In this document: piece by piece, positions 45,886 to 53,890 of the stretch
Layout of the letters: each line of letters begins with the position of its first letter
Numbering within the stretch: position 1 is the stretch's first letter
NCBI RefSeq assembly: GCF_965224175.1
Contig: NZ_OZ245041.1
Location: 3,658,001 to 3,722,000, forward strand
Direction of reading: 5' to 3'
Origin: Kordia sp965224175
GTDB lineage: Bacteria; Bacteroidota; Bacteroidia; Flavobacteriales; Flavobacteriaceae
DNA length: 64,000 bases
Translations under genes and position numbers: made by a program
The notes under the pieces: model-generated
Told to the model about the DNA's origin: nothing
Database searches by the model: none
The model's input: the letters and a program-made list of their open reading frames with translations, nothing else

Positions 45886-46782
45886 ATGAAAAAGTTTCTA
45901 AAATTCTCACTCATTCTAGCACTTGCAGTATTTACATTTTCTTGTAGTAATGATAACACAGATGTAATTCCTGAAGAAGAAAGTACAGGAATCAGTGCTA
46001 CTTTAAAATCAAATTTAACAACACATGCACGAACTGCAGTTGCTACCAATCAAGTAGAAAACGTATTTGAAAATAATAGTGAAAGTAATGCAGAATGTTT
46101 TACTATTGATTTTCCGTATTCTTTTGAAAATGCAGGAGTTGTTATAGTAATAAACAACCAAGCAGAATTGGATGCATATTTGCAAAATAATAATTCACCT
46201 GTTGGCGGCCCAGGAACATTAGTTTTTCCAGTTACCGTTACATTAGCAGATGGATCTAGCGTTGTTGTAAATGACGAAATGGGATTGATTGCAATCATTG
46301 AAGATTGTATTGATGACATCGACGTTGGAAACGAATGTTTCTCTTTTAATTTTCCACTAACTGTAGAAACAGCAGACGGAAATACAGTTGTTGTAAATGA
46401 TGAACTAGAGTTATATTCAGTTCCAAATGCAGTAGGTTTTGTTTTCCCTATTACGGTAACTACAGCAAATGGAGTAGTGACAATTAATGATAATGCAGGT
46501 TTTGATGCTTTATACAACGAATGTTATGATATTGATCCTTGTGACGATTGCGGGACAAACTGTTTTGAAATTGTATTCCCATTAACATTGGTAGATGATA
46601 GTGGAAATATAGTAACTGTAAATGATGAAGATGAATTCTTAACATATTTAAATAATCCAGCAGGTACAGCAGGTACATTTTTCACAATTACATACCCAAT
46701 GACTATCGAGTACGCAGATGGTACACAAGCAACTATAAATAGTGATGACGAATTAACAGCGGCATTCGACGCTTGTAATTAA
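45886..46782 (+). CDS. Secreted lipoprotein with Cys-bounded tandem repeats
   Basis: I do not recognise a named family. The 298-residue product has a lipoprotein signal (FLKFSLILALAVFTFSC, Cys20) and then three repeats of about 75 residues. Each opens with CF(T/S/E)I(D/N)FP-type residues and closes with a Cys, and each is made of two halves with the pattern FP-x-T-x(3)-ADG-x(2)-VVNDExEL (for example TLADGSSVVVND and TVETADGNTVVVNDE). The paired Cys suggest one disulfide per repeat. It shares an ECF-type promoter with fecR, so it probably belongs to the receptor's regulon, perhaps as a surface ligand-binding or substrate protein (inference). Terminator at 46852-46893. Confidence 0.75.
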   Translation: MKKFLKFSLILALAVFTFSCSNDNTDVIPEEESTGISATLKSNLTTHARTAVATNQVENVFENNSESNAECFTIDFPYSFENAGVVIVINNQAELDAYLQNNNSPVGGPGTLVFPVTVTLADGSSVVVNDEMGLIAIIEDCIDDIDVGNECFSFNFPLTVETADGNTVVVNDELELYSVPNAVGFVFPITVTTANGVVTINDNAGFDALYNECYDIDPCDDCGTNCFEIVFPLTLVDDSGNIVTVNDEDEFLTYLNNPAGTAGTFFTITYPMTIEYADGTQATINSDDELTAAFDACN

Positions 46783-46851
46783 TAGAGTTTGGTTACGACG
46801 ACATTAACAACTATACGTTTTAAGCCAACGTAAAGTTCTTAATTACTCACA

Positions 46852-46893
46852 AAAAAACCCTTGTTTCAGTAGAAGCAAGGGTTTTGTTTTTTT
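46852..46893 (+). terminator. Terminator after the repeat lipoprotein
   Basis: AAAACCCTTG pairs with CAAGGGTTTT; the stem extends inward through TTTC/GAAG with a G-U pair to an AGTA tetraloop and is followed by a T run. The remaining 130 bases before 47022 show nothing. Confidence 0.85.
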
Positions 46894-47021
46894 ATGGGCT
46901 TGATTTAAGGTTAAATGATTGAAAGATTAAAAAAATAAACATTCGTGAATTCATGGTTAAAATTTTGAATCACTTTTTAAACTAAAATTCTTTTCAGAAC
47001 TTTACCTCTAAAAGTATTTCT

Positions 47022-47621
47022 ATGAATTCTACCACAACAAAAGATTATTGGTCGCAACGTTATAAAGATGAACGTACAGGTTGGGATATTGGTTCACCTT
47101 CTACACCTTTAAAAGAATATATTGATCAGTTGGAAGATAAAACGTTGAAGATTTTAATTCCAGGAGCCGGAAATGCGTACGAAGCTGAATATTTACTACA
47201 ACAAGGCTTTAAAAATATATATATCTTAGATATTTCTGAAATTCCTTTGAAAGCATTCCAACAACGAAATCCTGAATTTCCTGCTGAAAACTTAGTGTGT
47301 GAAGACTTCTTTTTACATAAAAACACCTATGATTTAATTATAGAACAAACATTTTTCTGTTCATTTCCACCTTTACCAGAAACTCGCAAGCAATATGCAA
47401 CACATATGGCTGAGCTATTGAAACCTAATGGGAAACTAATCGGTTTATGGTTTGATATTCCTTTAACGGGCGATTTAGAAAAACGTCCTTTTGGTGGAAG
47501 TAAAACAGAATATGTAGCATACTTTACACCTTATTTTGACATCAAAACTTTTGAAAAAGCACACAACTCTATTCCACCACGGGCAGACAATGAACTTTTT
47601 GGAATTTTTGTAAAAAGTTAA
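47022..47621 (+). CDS. TPMT-like SAM-dependent methyltransferase
   Basis: A 199-residue class I methyltransferase of the thiopurine methyltransferase type. The N-terminal signature YWSQRYKDERTGWDIGSPS is followed by the SAM-binding LIPGAGNAYEAEYLLQQG, the acidic loop ILDISEIPLKAF, a catalytic-loop region (EQTFFCSFPP) and GLWFDIPL. Bacterial homologues act on selenium, tellurium or thiol compounds; the substrate here is unknown. Single gene with neighbours on the same strand but 100 bases away. Confidence 0.88.
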   Translation: MNSTTTKDYWSQRYKDERTGWDIGSPSTPLKEYIDQLEDKTLKILIPGAGNAYEAEYLLQQGFKNIYILDISEIPLKAFQQRNPEFPAENLVCEDFFLHKNTYDLIIEQTFFCSFPPLPETRKQYATHMAELLKPNGKLIGLWFDIPLTGDLEKRPFGGSKTEYVAYFTPYFDIKTFEKAHNSIPPRADNELFGIFVKS

Positions 47622-47721
47622 AAACTGTTAAAAAAAGAAAGGACTTGTAATTAATTCGACAAACTCAGGAATTAATAAGAAACTAATATACTAAAGTTAG
47701 TACACAACCTAATCTATTTTT

Positions 47722-48528
47722 ATGAAATCGATTCAATTGTTTTTGGTCATTTCCTTGTTTGCCAGTTTGATGGCTTGTGAGACCAAAGAGAAATCTGCTC
47801 CAGAAACCACAAAAACTGTTGCAGAAACTACCCAAAAAGAAGCTGTAAAGACAGTAGATAAAGCAACGCAAATTTTACAAGAAACTATCAAAGCGCATGG
47901 CGGAAAGTTATACGATCAGGCGAATTACGAATTTGTATTTCGTGGCAAAACGTTTCGCTTCAAAAATGATGGAACTAATTATACATACGAACTAGAAACA
48001 ACAAAAGACGGAACAACAACACTTGATGTTCTTGACAACGGAAATTTTTCACGCCAAGTAAACAATCAACCAGTAACACTTTCTGAAAAAAAACAAAATA
48101 GTGCCATTGGTGCTGTAAATTCAGTAATCTATTTTGCTACGTTACCGCATAAATTAAATGATGGCGCAGTAAACAAAAAGTTTGTTGAGGAAACGATAAT
48201 TAAAGGACAAAAGTATGATGTTTTGGAAATTACATTTAATGAAGAAGGTGGCGGAGAAGATCATGATGATGAGTATCATTATTGGATCAATAAAAACACA
48301 AAGAAAATAGATTATTTAGCATATAATTACCAAGTAAATGGTGGCGGCGTTCGTTTTAGAAGCGCTTATAATACAAGAGTTGTTGATGGAATCACTTTTC
48401 AAGATTATATCAATTACAAAGCAGAAGTTGGTACACCATTAAAAGATTTGCCAGCCTTATACGAGAAAGGAACATTAAAAGAATTATCAAAAATAGAAAC
48501 AGAGAAAGTAATCAATTTAAAAAAGTAA
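47722..48528 (+). CDS. DUF6503-type envelope lipoprotein
   Basis: A 268-residue lipoprotein (LFASLMAC, Cys19) with a Thr/Lys-rich linker and a folded domain in which ILQETIKAHGGKLYDQANYE starts a beta-sheet-rich, LolA-like half-barrel seen in many flavobacterial lipoproteins; acidic and His-rich segment GGGEDHDDEYHYW is near residue 180. I assign it to DUF6503 from memory of the pattern. It is 2 bases before the DUF2911 gene, so the two are cotranscribed and probably act together in the periplasm. Function unknown. Confidence 0.7.
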   Translation: MKSIQLFLVISLFASLMACETKEKSAPETTKTVAETTQKEAVKTVDKATQILQETIKAHGGKLYDQANYEFVFRGKTFRFKNDGTNYTYELETTKDGTTTLDVLDNGNFSRQVNNQPVTLSEKKQNSAIGAVNSVIYFATLPHKLNDGAVNKKFVEETIIKGQKYDVLEITFNEEGGGEDHDDEYHYWINKNTKKIDYLAYNYQVNGGGVRFRSAYNTRVVDGITFQDYINYKAEVGTPLKDLPALYEKGTLKELSKIETEKVINLKK

Positions 48529-48530
48529 TC

Positions 48531-49106
48531 ATGAAAAAAATCGTTATGATGCTTGCGTTTTTCGCAGCAGTAAGTACAGTAAATGCACAAGATTTCCCAA
48601 AAGTAGATAAGAGCCCAACAGATATTGCTCATTATCCTACAAATGCTCCAAAAAGAGCTTTTGCTAAAACAGCTGAACAGAAAAAATCATTAGAGCCAAA
48701 AATTAGAGTGATTTATGCGAGACCTTTTAAGAAAGGAAGAGAAGTTTTTGGAAACTTATTAAAGTTTGGAAAAGCATGGAGAGTTGGAGCTAATGAATCG
48801 ACAGAAATTTTATTCTTAACGGATGCTATGGTAGGAGATACGAAAGTAAAAGCAGGTCGTTATTCAGTAATCATTATTCCAAATAAGGATTCATGGACAT
48901 TAAAGATTAACTCAGAAAATGATGGTTGGGGAAATTACTCATATGACGCTTCTAAAGATGTAGCAAGTATTACCGTACCAACACAAAAAAGTGATAAAGA
49001 AATTGAGCAATTATCAGTTGTTTTATATGAGAAAAGCAAAAATGTTGTTCATTTAAAAATTGGTTGGGATACTACAGTTGCAGAGTTTCCAATTACATTA
49101 AAATAA
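48531..49106 (+). CDS. DUF2911 secreted protein
   Basis: A 191-residue protein with signal peptide MKKIVMMLAFFAAVSTVNA and the DUF2911 core (VIYARPFKKGREVFG, GKAWRVGANESTEILF, AGRYSVIIIPNKDSWTLKIN). The family is widespread in Bacteroidota and has no known activity. Cotranscribed with the DUF6503-type gene; the terminator is at 49147-49180. Confidence 0.85.
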   Translation: MKKIVMMLAFFAAVSTVNAQDFPKVDKSPTDIAHYPTNAPKRAFAKTAEQKKSLEPKIRVIYARPFKKGREVFGNLLKFGKAWRVGANESTEILFLTDAMVGDTKVKAGRYSVIIIPNKDSWTLKINSENDGWGNYSYDASKDVASITVPTQKSDKEIEQLSVVLYEKSKNVVHLKIGWDTTVAEFPITLK

Positions 49107-49146
49107 AAAGGATTCAATTTTTAGTTTAGATGATCAATTGAATTTT

Positions 49147-49180
49147 AAAAAGCACTTGCATTCACTTGTAAGTGCTTTTT
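49147..49180 (+). terminator. Terminator after the DUF2911 gene
   Basis: AAAAAGCACTT pairs perfectly with AAGTGCTTTTT around a loop of 12 bases, followed by more T residues. It is directly followed by repeat family 2, copy 2. Confidence 0.85.
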
Positions 49181-49192
49181 TTTGCATAATTT

Positions 49193-49290
49193 TTTACTCG
49201 ATAATCGAGATTTAAATGCTCCTACGCTTGCGTCGAAATGTTTTTAATTTTTTCCGTTTAATGCTTCGTGAGATTGCTTTGAAGTATTTG
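49193..49290. repeat. Dispersed repeat, family 2, copy 2
   Basis: Starts with the palindrome CTCGATAATCGAG and shares the segments TCGAAAT, TTTTTAATT and AATGCTTCGTGAG with copy 1 at 26973-27070. It overlaps the last 47 bases of the EamA gene on the minus strand and so provides its final residues and stop codon. Confidence 0.7.
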
Positions 49291-50125
49291 ATTTTGAGGT
49301 TTTTGTATACGTATTTAACGTAAGTCCAATAATAATGAGTAGAATTCCTAAAACGCTCCACATTGTATACGATTCATGAAACCAACTCAATCCAATGAGC
49401 ATAGTGAAAATAACTTCTATATATTTTAATGGTGCAGCTTTGTTGGTTTCTGCGAGTTGCAGTGCCTTGGTCATGTATAACTGGCCAACATAACCAAATA
49501 TTCCCAAGCTCAATAGTAAAATCCATTCCCAACCTACAGGTGTTTTCCAATACGGAATGCACAAAATACCGCCAGCAATTAATGCAATCATCATAAAGTA
49601 ATTAACAACCACAATAGGATGATCGTCAGCACCAATTTTACGAATAATAATAAATACCAATCCACTGAAAAAAGAAGAAGCCAGAATCAATAAAAGTCCT
49701 GTAGTATTGATTTGACTGTCAAATCCTTTGAGAATTACAACGCCACTAAAGGCAATGAGGAAAAATAGCCATTGTATCGGTTTTATTTTTTCTTTTAAAA
49801 TAAAAAATGCAAAAACTGCTGCAAAAATAGGAGAGATGTAGCGTAAGGAAACTGCTGATCCGATAGGAAGGTGTTTTGTAGACATAAAAAACAGTGACAT
49901 GGACGTAACACCAAGAATACCACGCAGTATGAGTAATGTTTTTTTATTTCCAGAGAAAGGCAACTTATATTTCAACAACAATGGAATGGTAAAAAATAAG
50001 GTTCCTATAGATCTAAAAAATACAATTTGATACGCGTTAAAATCGCCTAGATACTTTACAATGGCATTCAAAAAAGCAAAGCCAATGGCGCTAATGATCA
50101 TAAATTGAATGGCTTTTTTGAGCAT
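49244..50125 (-). CDS. EamA/DMT family transporter
   Basis: A 293-residue inner-membrane protein with ten helices in two EamA repeats (LNAIVKYLGDFNAYQIVFFR; FVIIRKIGADDHPIVVVNYF). Members export metabolites or amino acids; the substrate is not predictable. The hydrophilic C-terminus (TSKSNTSKQSHEALNGKN) is encoded within dispersed repeat family 2, so it was probably acquired when the repeat landed and changed the stop. A possible promoter TACTTTTG lies at 50157-50150. Confidence 0.88.
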   Translation of the reverse strand: MLKKAIQFMIISAIGFAFLNAIVKYLGDFNAYQIVFFRSIGTLFFTIPLLLKYKLPFSGNKKTLLILRGILGVTSMSLFFMSTKHLPIGSAVSLRYISPIFAAVFAFFILKEKIKPIQWLFFLIAFSGVVILKGFDSQINTTGLLLILASSFFSGLVFIIIRKIGADDHPIVVVNYFMMIALIAGGILCIPYWKTPVGWEWILLLSLGIFGYVGQLYMTKALQLAETNKAAPLKYIEVIFTMLIGLSWFHESYTMWSVLGILLIIIGLTLNTYTKTSKSNTSKQSHEALNGKN

Positions 50126-50149
50126 GAAGTTTGTGATTTTTTATGGTCA

Positions 50150-50157
50150 CAAAAGTA
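50150..50157 (-). promoter_or_regulatory. -7 element for the EamA gene
   Basis: TACTTTTG on the minus strand, 25 bases before the ATG. It lies in the 61-base gap after the last gene of the injection-system cluster, where no hairpin terminator is evident. Confidence 0.45.
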
Positions 50158-50186
50158 GTTGAAATAATTTTTGATATCTCAATTTA

Positions 50187-51971
50187 TTACAATCGTTTTT
50201 TCCTTGGTTTTCTCTTTTTATTTTTTCCAGCGACAAGCGGACGACGTTCTGTAAAATGATTTCCGTTTACATGATATATATCTAATCTATTTCCTGTTCC
50301 TGGGAAGTTTTCAGGAAGAATTCTTCCTGGATAAATGATTCTAATCGTATTAGGAATGTTAAGTACTTGTCTAATAATTAAAATAATACGAGGAGAAGCC
50401 ACTAACATATCGCCATAACTACCAATTTGCTCTCTAATGCGCATTAATTGTCCTAAATTAGGTTTTCTGCCATGTGCAGCTCTAGAAATAGCATTGATTA
50501 AGCAATTATTTAAACCGAGCAGTCTGTTTGCTTCAACTTCAATAGTATTATTCATATCAGTTACCAAAGCACGTCCGCCAATAGCAGCAGGTTTGTACGC
50601 AGGTTTACTTCCCGAAAAAAGTTGACCAAAAGACATTCCTTTTTTACTCGAGTTTACTTTTCTAATAGCTTTGTGTAAAAAGTAGCGACCACCTTTGCTT
50701 CCTTTCATTAAATCTGAACCTATAGCAGCCAAGGCTTCTGCGGTAAAGCGATCCATTTTTGTTTTTCCGCCTTTTTTTAAGTAAAAACGTAGCATCTGTA
50801 ACTGCCTCTTTTTTCTATTTTTATATTTCTGATTGTCTAAGCGTGTACTTAATTTTTTCCAGTTATATTGTTGACTTGTCCCTGCACGTTTAAACTTCTT
50901 TTTGGCTACTATTTTTTGTTTTCTTTTCCTCGACTTTTTTTCTTCAACTTTATTGAGAGGTGTTGCATAAATATCTTTTGTTCCAGGATTGTCAAATTCA
51001 ATTTGATGTCCTCCCAAATCTACACTAAATGGTAAATGACTATAATCATCACGTTTATTGACTTGACGCCCAAAACGAATACCATCAAAAATATCTACAA
51101 CAGGAACATTAGATTTGTTCTTTTTTGAATCGCCACGTAATAAATCGATACTACTTTTTCTCTTCTTTTTGATAGTTTTACTTAAATCAAGCATATCTTC
51201 ATCATCAGAATTCCAACCTGACAAATCGCCCTGTGAAGTAAAGTTAGTACTTGTTGGTCGTAGGTCATCAGGTACAGTAATTGAGTGCATACTACTTCGT
51301 TTCCGTTTACTTCGTGCACCTGGATTATTCCAAGCTTCTACTAAACCTTTTCTTAAATCGAAAGGATTTCCTTTATTCTTTACATATGCTTCTACTTCGC
51401 CTTTGGTAGATCCAATACCTAAGTTATTATTTAAAATAAATTTTTCTGCATGCGATTTAAGAAACTGAATGATGGCTTGTAATTGAGTTGTACTTGAATT
51501 ATGAACTTTTGTTACTTTTTTTTTTACGATAGCTTTCCGCTGCACCGCTTTTGCGCCCATTACATCAGCTTCTTTTTCTAAACCAGCATTATCATTAATT
51601 TTTGCGCCTTTTACTGTTTTTGTAGGTTGTACACGACCTTGTTTTTGTTGTACTACATGCCAAGCTTCATGAGGTAAATGTTTTTCTTGTCCAGAAGCCA
51701 AATGAATTTGAGTTCCTTGTGCGTAAGCATGCGCATTGAGCTGAGTAGGTTTGGATGAATTGTAATGTACTTTTACATCATCCATAGAATGGCCTGATAA
51801 GTTTTCAATTCCAGCTTTTAAATTGTCAGGTAAACCTGTGTTATTCTTCTTTTGTTGTATTATAGTTGACGGACGATTGTCTTCCAGAATCTTTCCGTTA
51901 GCTTTTGTATGATGTGCAGCAGCCGTTTGCTGTGTCTTTTCTTGTGATGTTTTGGAAAGGTGTTTTTTCAT
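50187..51971 (-). CDS. DUF4157 protein with C-terminal OTU/papain-like protease domain; putative eCIS effector
   Basis: Last gene of the injection-system cluster, 594 residues. Residues 47-140 form a DUF4157 domain with the zincin motif H101-E-A-W-H105 and the third-ligand region LEKEAD (E134). DUF4157 is a known marker of eCIS-associated toxins. The middle (about 215-400) is low-complexity and very basic, with clusters such as IKKKRKSS and KSRKRKQK. The C-terminal part (about 440-585) has GLNNCLINAIS with C490, then IREQIGSYGDMLVASPRIIL, and YHVNGNHF with H572. This is the Cys-then-His order and spacing of OTU or papain-fold proteases. The last residues (KNKKRKPRKKRL) are again basic. I infer an exported effector; activity is unproven. 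Confidence 0.72.
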   Translation of the reverse strand: MKKHLSKTSQEKTQQTAAAHHTKANGKILEDNRPSTIIQQKKNNTGLPDNLKAGIENLSGHSMDDVKVHYNSSKPTQLNAHAYAQGTQIHLASGQEKHLPHEAWHVVQQKQGRVQPTKTVKGAKINDNAGLEKEADVMGAKAVQRKAIVKKKVTKVHNSSTTQLQAIIQFLKSHAEKFILNNNLGIGSTKGEVEAYVKNKGNPFDLRKGLVEAWNNPGARSKRKRSSMHSITVPDDLRPTSTNFTSQGDLSGWNSDDEDMLDLSKTIKKKRKSSIDLLRGDSKKNKSNVPVVDIFDGIRFGRQVNKRDDYSHLPFSVDLGGHQIEFDNPGTKDIYATPLNKVEEKKSRKRKQKIVAKKKFKRAGTSQQYNWKKLSTRLDNQKYKNRKKRQLQMLRFYLKKGGKTKMDRFTAEALAAIGSDLMKGSKGGRYFLHKAIRKVNSSKKGMSFGQLFSGSKPAYKPAAIGGRALVTDMNNTIEVEANRLLGLNNCLINAISRAAHGRKPNLGQLMRIREQIGSYGDMLVASPRIILIIRQVLNIPNTIRIIYPGRILPENFPGTGNRLDIYHVNGNHFTERRPLVAGKNKKRKPRKKRL

Positions 51972-51991
51972 GGTAAATGCTGCTAAAGTAC

Positions 51992-52516
51992 TTATAGTAT
52001 TATCTCATTAGTATCCACAATTACAGGACTTTTTCCACCAGCGTAATCTAAGGCAGAACAATAGTTGTGATTGTGAATGTATGCTTTTAATCGTGCCAGA
52101 TATGGATCGTAGTAATCCAACTCAACGTCTTTTCCAATGATTAAGTTTCTGATGTAGTCATTATAAAAAGGATACGGTGTAAATAATTTATGTTGCGCAT
52201 AATGTACTTTGTGATATACATCATCATATTCATTGACTCTTTTTTTATACTCAGCAATTCCTGTTTCTACTTGATAGTAAAAATTATATAGTATTTCCTG
52301 AAAAGCTGTGGTTTCGCTCGCTCCAATAATAAATAAACGCCTGCTTGTTATCAAATAACCAATTAAGTTTAGCTGCTTATGAATAGTACAATGATTGAGT
52401 GCGTTGGCTATAATAATATTCCTATATTCTTGTGGAATATCATGTCGCCAAGAATTCATCACGAGTAATCGTGAATGTTCCGGTAATAATATGAGTTCTT
52501 CTATATCTACTATCAT
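51992..52516 (-). CDS. Y1/REP-transposase-like protein lacking the HUH motif (eCIS locus)
   Basis: A 174-residue protein, 9 bases after the ATPase and 20 before the DUF4157 gene. Its pattern follows the IS200/REP-associated transposase fold: YRNIIIANALNHCTIHKQLN then LIGYLITSRRLFIIG in the place of the usual xxYVIMPNHVHLI strand, later a helix, and near the end LKAYIHNHNYCSAL in the place of YIHNNPVKAGL. The HUH metal motif (HVH) is replaced by RRLF, so it is not expected to cut DNA. Conserved position within the operon suggests it was recruited for another task. No terminal inverted repeats are seen around it. The assignment is by pattern only. Confidence 0.5.
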   Translation of the reverse strand: MIVDIEELILLPEHSRLLVMNSWRHDIPQEYRNIIIANALNHCTIHKQLNLIGYLITSRRLFIIGASETTAFQEILYNFYYQVETGIAEYKKRVNEYDDVYHKVHYAQHKLFTPYPFYNDYIRNLIIGKDVELDYYDPYLARLKAYIHNHNYCSALDYAGGKSPVIVDTNEIIL

Positions 52517-52525
52517 AAAAAATGA

Positions 52526-53890
52526 TTATGATTGTGTAATTGTTTTATTTTCTTTTTTCAATTCTCTTCTGATTCCAGTGAGCAACTCTTGTTTGTTTAC
52601 AATAGTATCTCCACGTTGAATAGCTGCTAATGCGCAATAACGAAGTACATTGATAATGGCGCCACCTGCAAGTTCATAATCTTCAGCAATTTTGTACAAA
52701 TCAATATTGTCTGCCAATGTGCAAGTTCCTGTAAATACATTTTTCCAAAGTGTGAAACGTTCTTCCACAGAAGGCATTTGAAAGTGTATGATCGACTGAA
52801 ATCTTCTCGAAAATGCTTTGTCCATATTTGCCTTTAAATTGGAAGCTAAAATGATGCATCCAGGGAAATCTTCAATACGTTGTAATAAGTATGCTGTTTG
52901 CTGATTGGCATGTCGGTCATTTGACGAGTTCGCTTTGGTACGTTTACCAAATAATGCATCGGCTTCGTCAAAAAATAGAATCCAATTTTGATGCGCAGCA
53001 GTATCAAAAATTCGCGATAGGTTTTTTTCCGTTTCTCCAATATATTTTGACACAATCATAGATAAATCGACACGATATACATCTAAACCTAAATTTTTGC
53101 CTAAAAGAGAAACTGTTAATGTTTTACCAGTTCCTGGCGGACCGTAAAATAAGGCTCTGTAACCAGGTTTTAAATGTTTAGATAATCCCCAATCATTCAA
53201 TAATGTATCTTTATGAGACAGCCATGTAGTTAGTTCTGTCACTTGATCCATAATACTAGGATTTAGCACAATATCATCCCATGCTAAATTGGTTGTTATT
53301 TTTTGAGCTGGAAATGTAACACTGTGTTCTAGTTTGAGTTTTTCTCCCGTAATAAAGTAATGCAACCATCGATGATTAATATTTAAAACACCATTAAATT
53401 TTGGCAAATAATCGTCTACAGATTCAATGTTTAATACCTGTTCTTTGTGAAAAATATGATCATTTTTAAAAAACGAAAGTACCTCCAAACTCCATTCGGG
53501 ATTTAAAGTCGTAAGTAAAAAAAAGAGCGTTTGTCCTGTAGGCAAAAATCCGCTATGACTTTTATCAATAACACCTCCAAATTCTGTAAAACCTCGGTTG
53601 TAAATTTTATTTTGACCAAAGAAAATATCCAATGCTTCTGGGCGAATATGTGGTGTAATGGCCAAGATTAAAGCCATTCGTTCTAAGTTTGTCAAATTCC
53701 AAGTTTTGATGGTATTGGCAAAAGGCGAATCTATATTCTCAACATCAGGCATTGGTATATCTGTCCAATGCATATTTTCGGTGCCTTCATGTTGTAAATA
53801 CACGCTAATTACCTGATTGATTACATTTTGTAACCAATCTATTTCTTGATACAGAGAAACTATGTATTCATTAGTTTCCATACCTTTCAA
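52526..53890 (-). CDS. AAA+ ATPase of the contractile injection system (Afp15-like)
   Basis: Required for assembly or loading of extracellular contractile injection particles in Afp/PVC systems. The 454 residues comprise an N-terminal helical region (1-200) and an AAA+ module with Walker A (GPPGTGKT, 250-257), Walker B (LFFDEAD, D308 and E309), sensor 1 (ILASNL) and the arginine finger region (FSRRFQ). The N-terminal domain contains FLPTGQTLFFLLTTLNPEW, typical of eCIS ATPases. The start is either ATG 53890 or ATG 53881 (METNEYIV); both overlap the previous gene, which ends at 53871. The ATPase is one of the three markers that identify the locus. Confidence 0.88.
   Translation of the reverse strand: MKGMETNEYIVSLYQEIDWLQNVINQVISVYLQHEGTENMHWTDIPMPDVENIDSPFANTIKTWNLTNLERMALILAITPHIRPEALDIFFGQNKIYNRGFTEFGGVIDKSHSGFLPTGQTLFFLLTTLNPEWSLEVLSFFKNDHIFHKEQVLNIESVDDYLPKFNGVLNINHRWLHYFITGEKLKLEHSVTFPAQKITTNLAWDDIVLNPSIMDQVTELTTWLSHKDTLLNDWGLSKHLKPGYRALFYGPPGTGKTLTVSLLGKNLGLDVYRVDLSMIVSKYIGETEKNLSRIFDTAAHQNWILFFDEADALFGKRTKANSSNDRHANQQTAYLLQRIEDFPGCIILASNLKANMDKAFSRRFQSIIHFQMPSVEERFTLWKNVFTGTCTLADNIDLYKIAEDYELAGGAIINVLRYCALAAIQRGDTIVNKQELLTGIRRELKKENKTITQS

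Noticed and set aside
46050..46678. Minus-strand open frames opposite the repeat lipoprotein
   Set aside because: They result from the regular codon pattern of the tandem repeats and show no protein family features.
51992..52516. Active insertion sequence at the 174-residue gene
   Set aside because: The catalytic HUH motif is absent and no IS ends or hairpins flank the gene.
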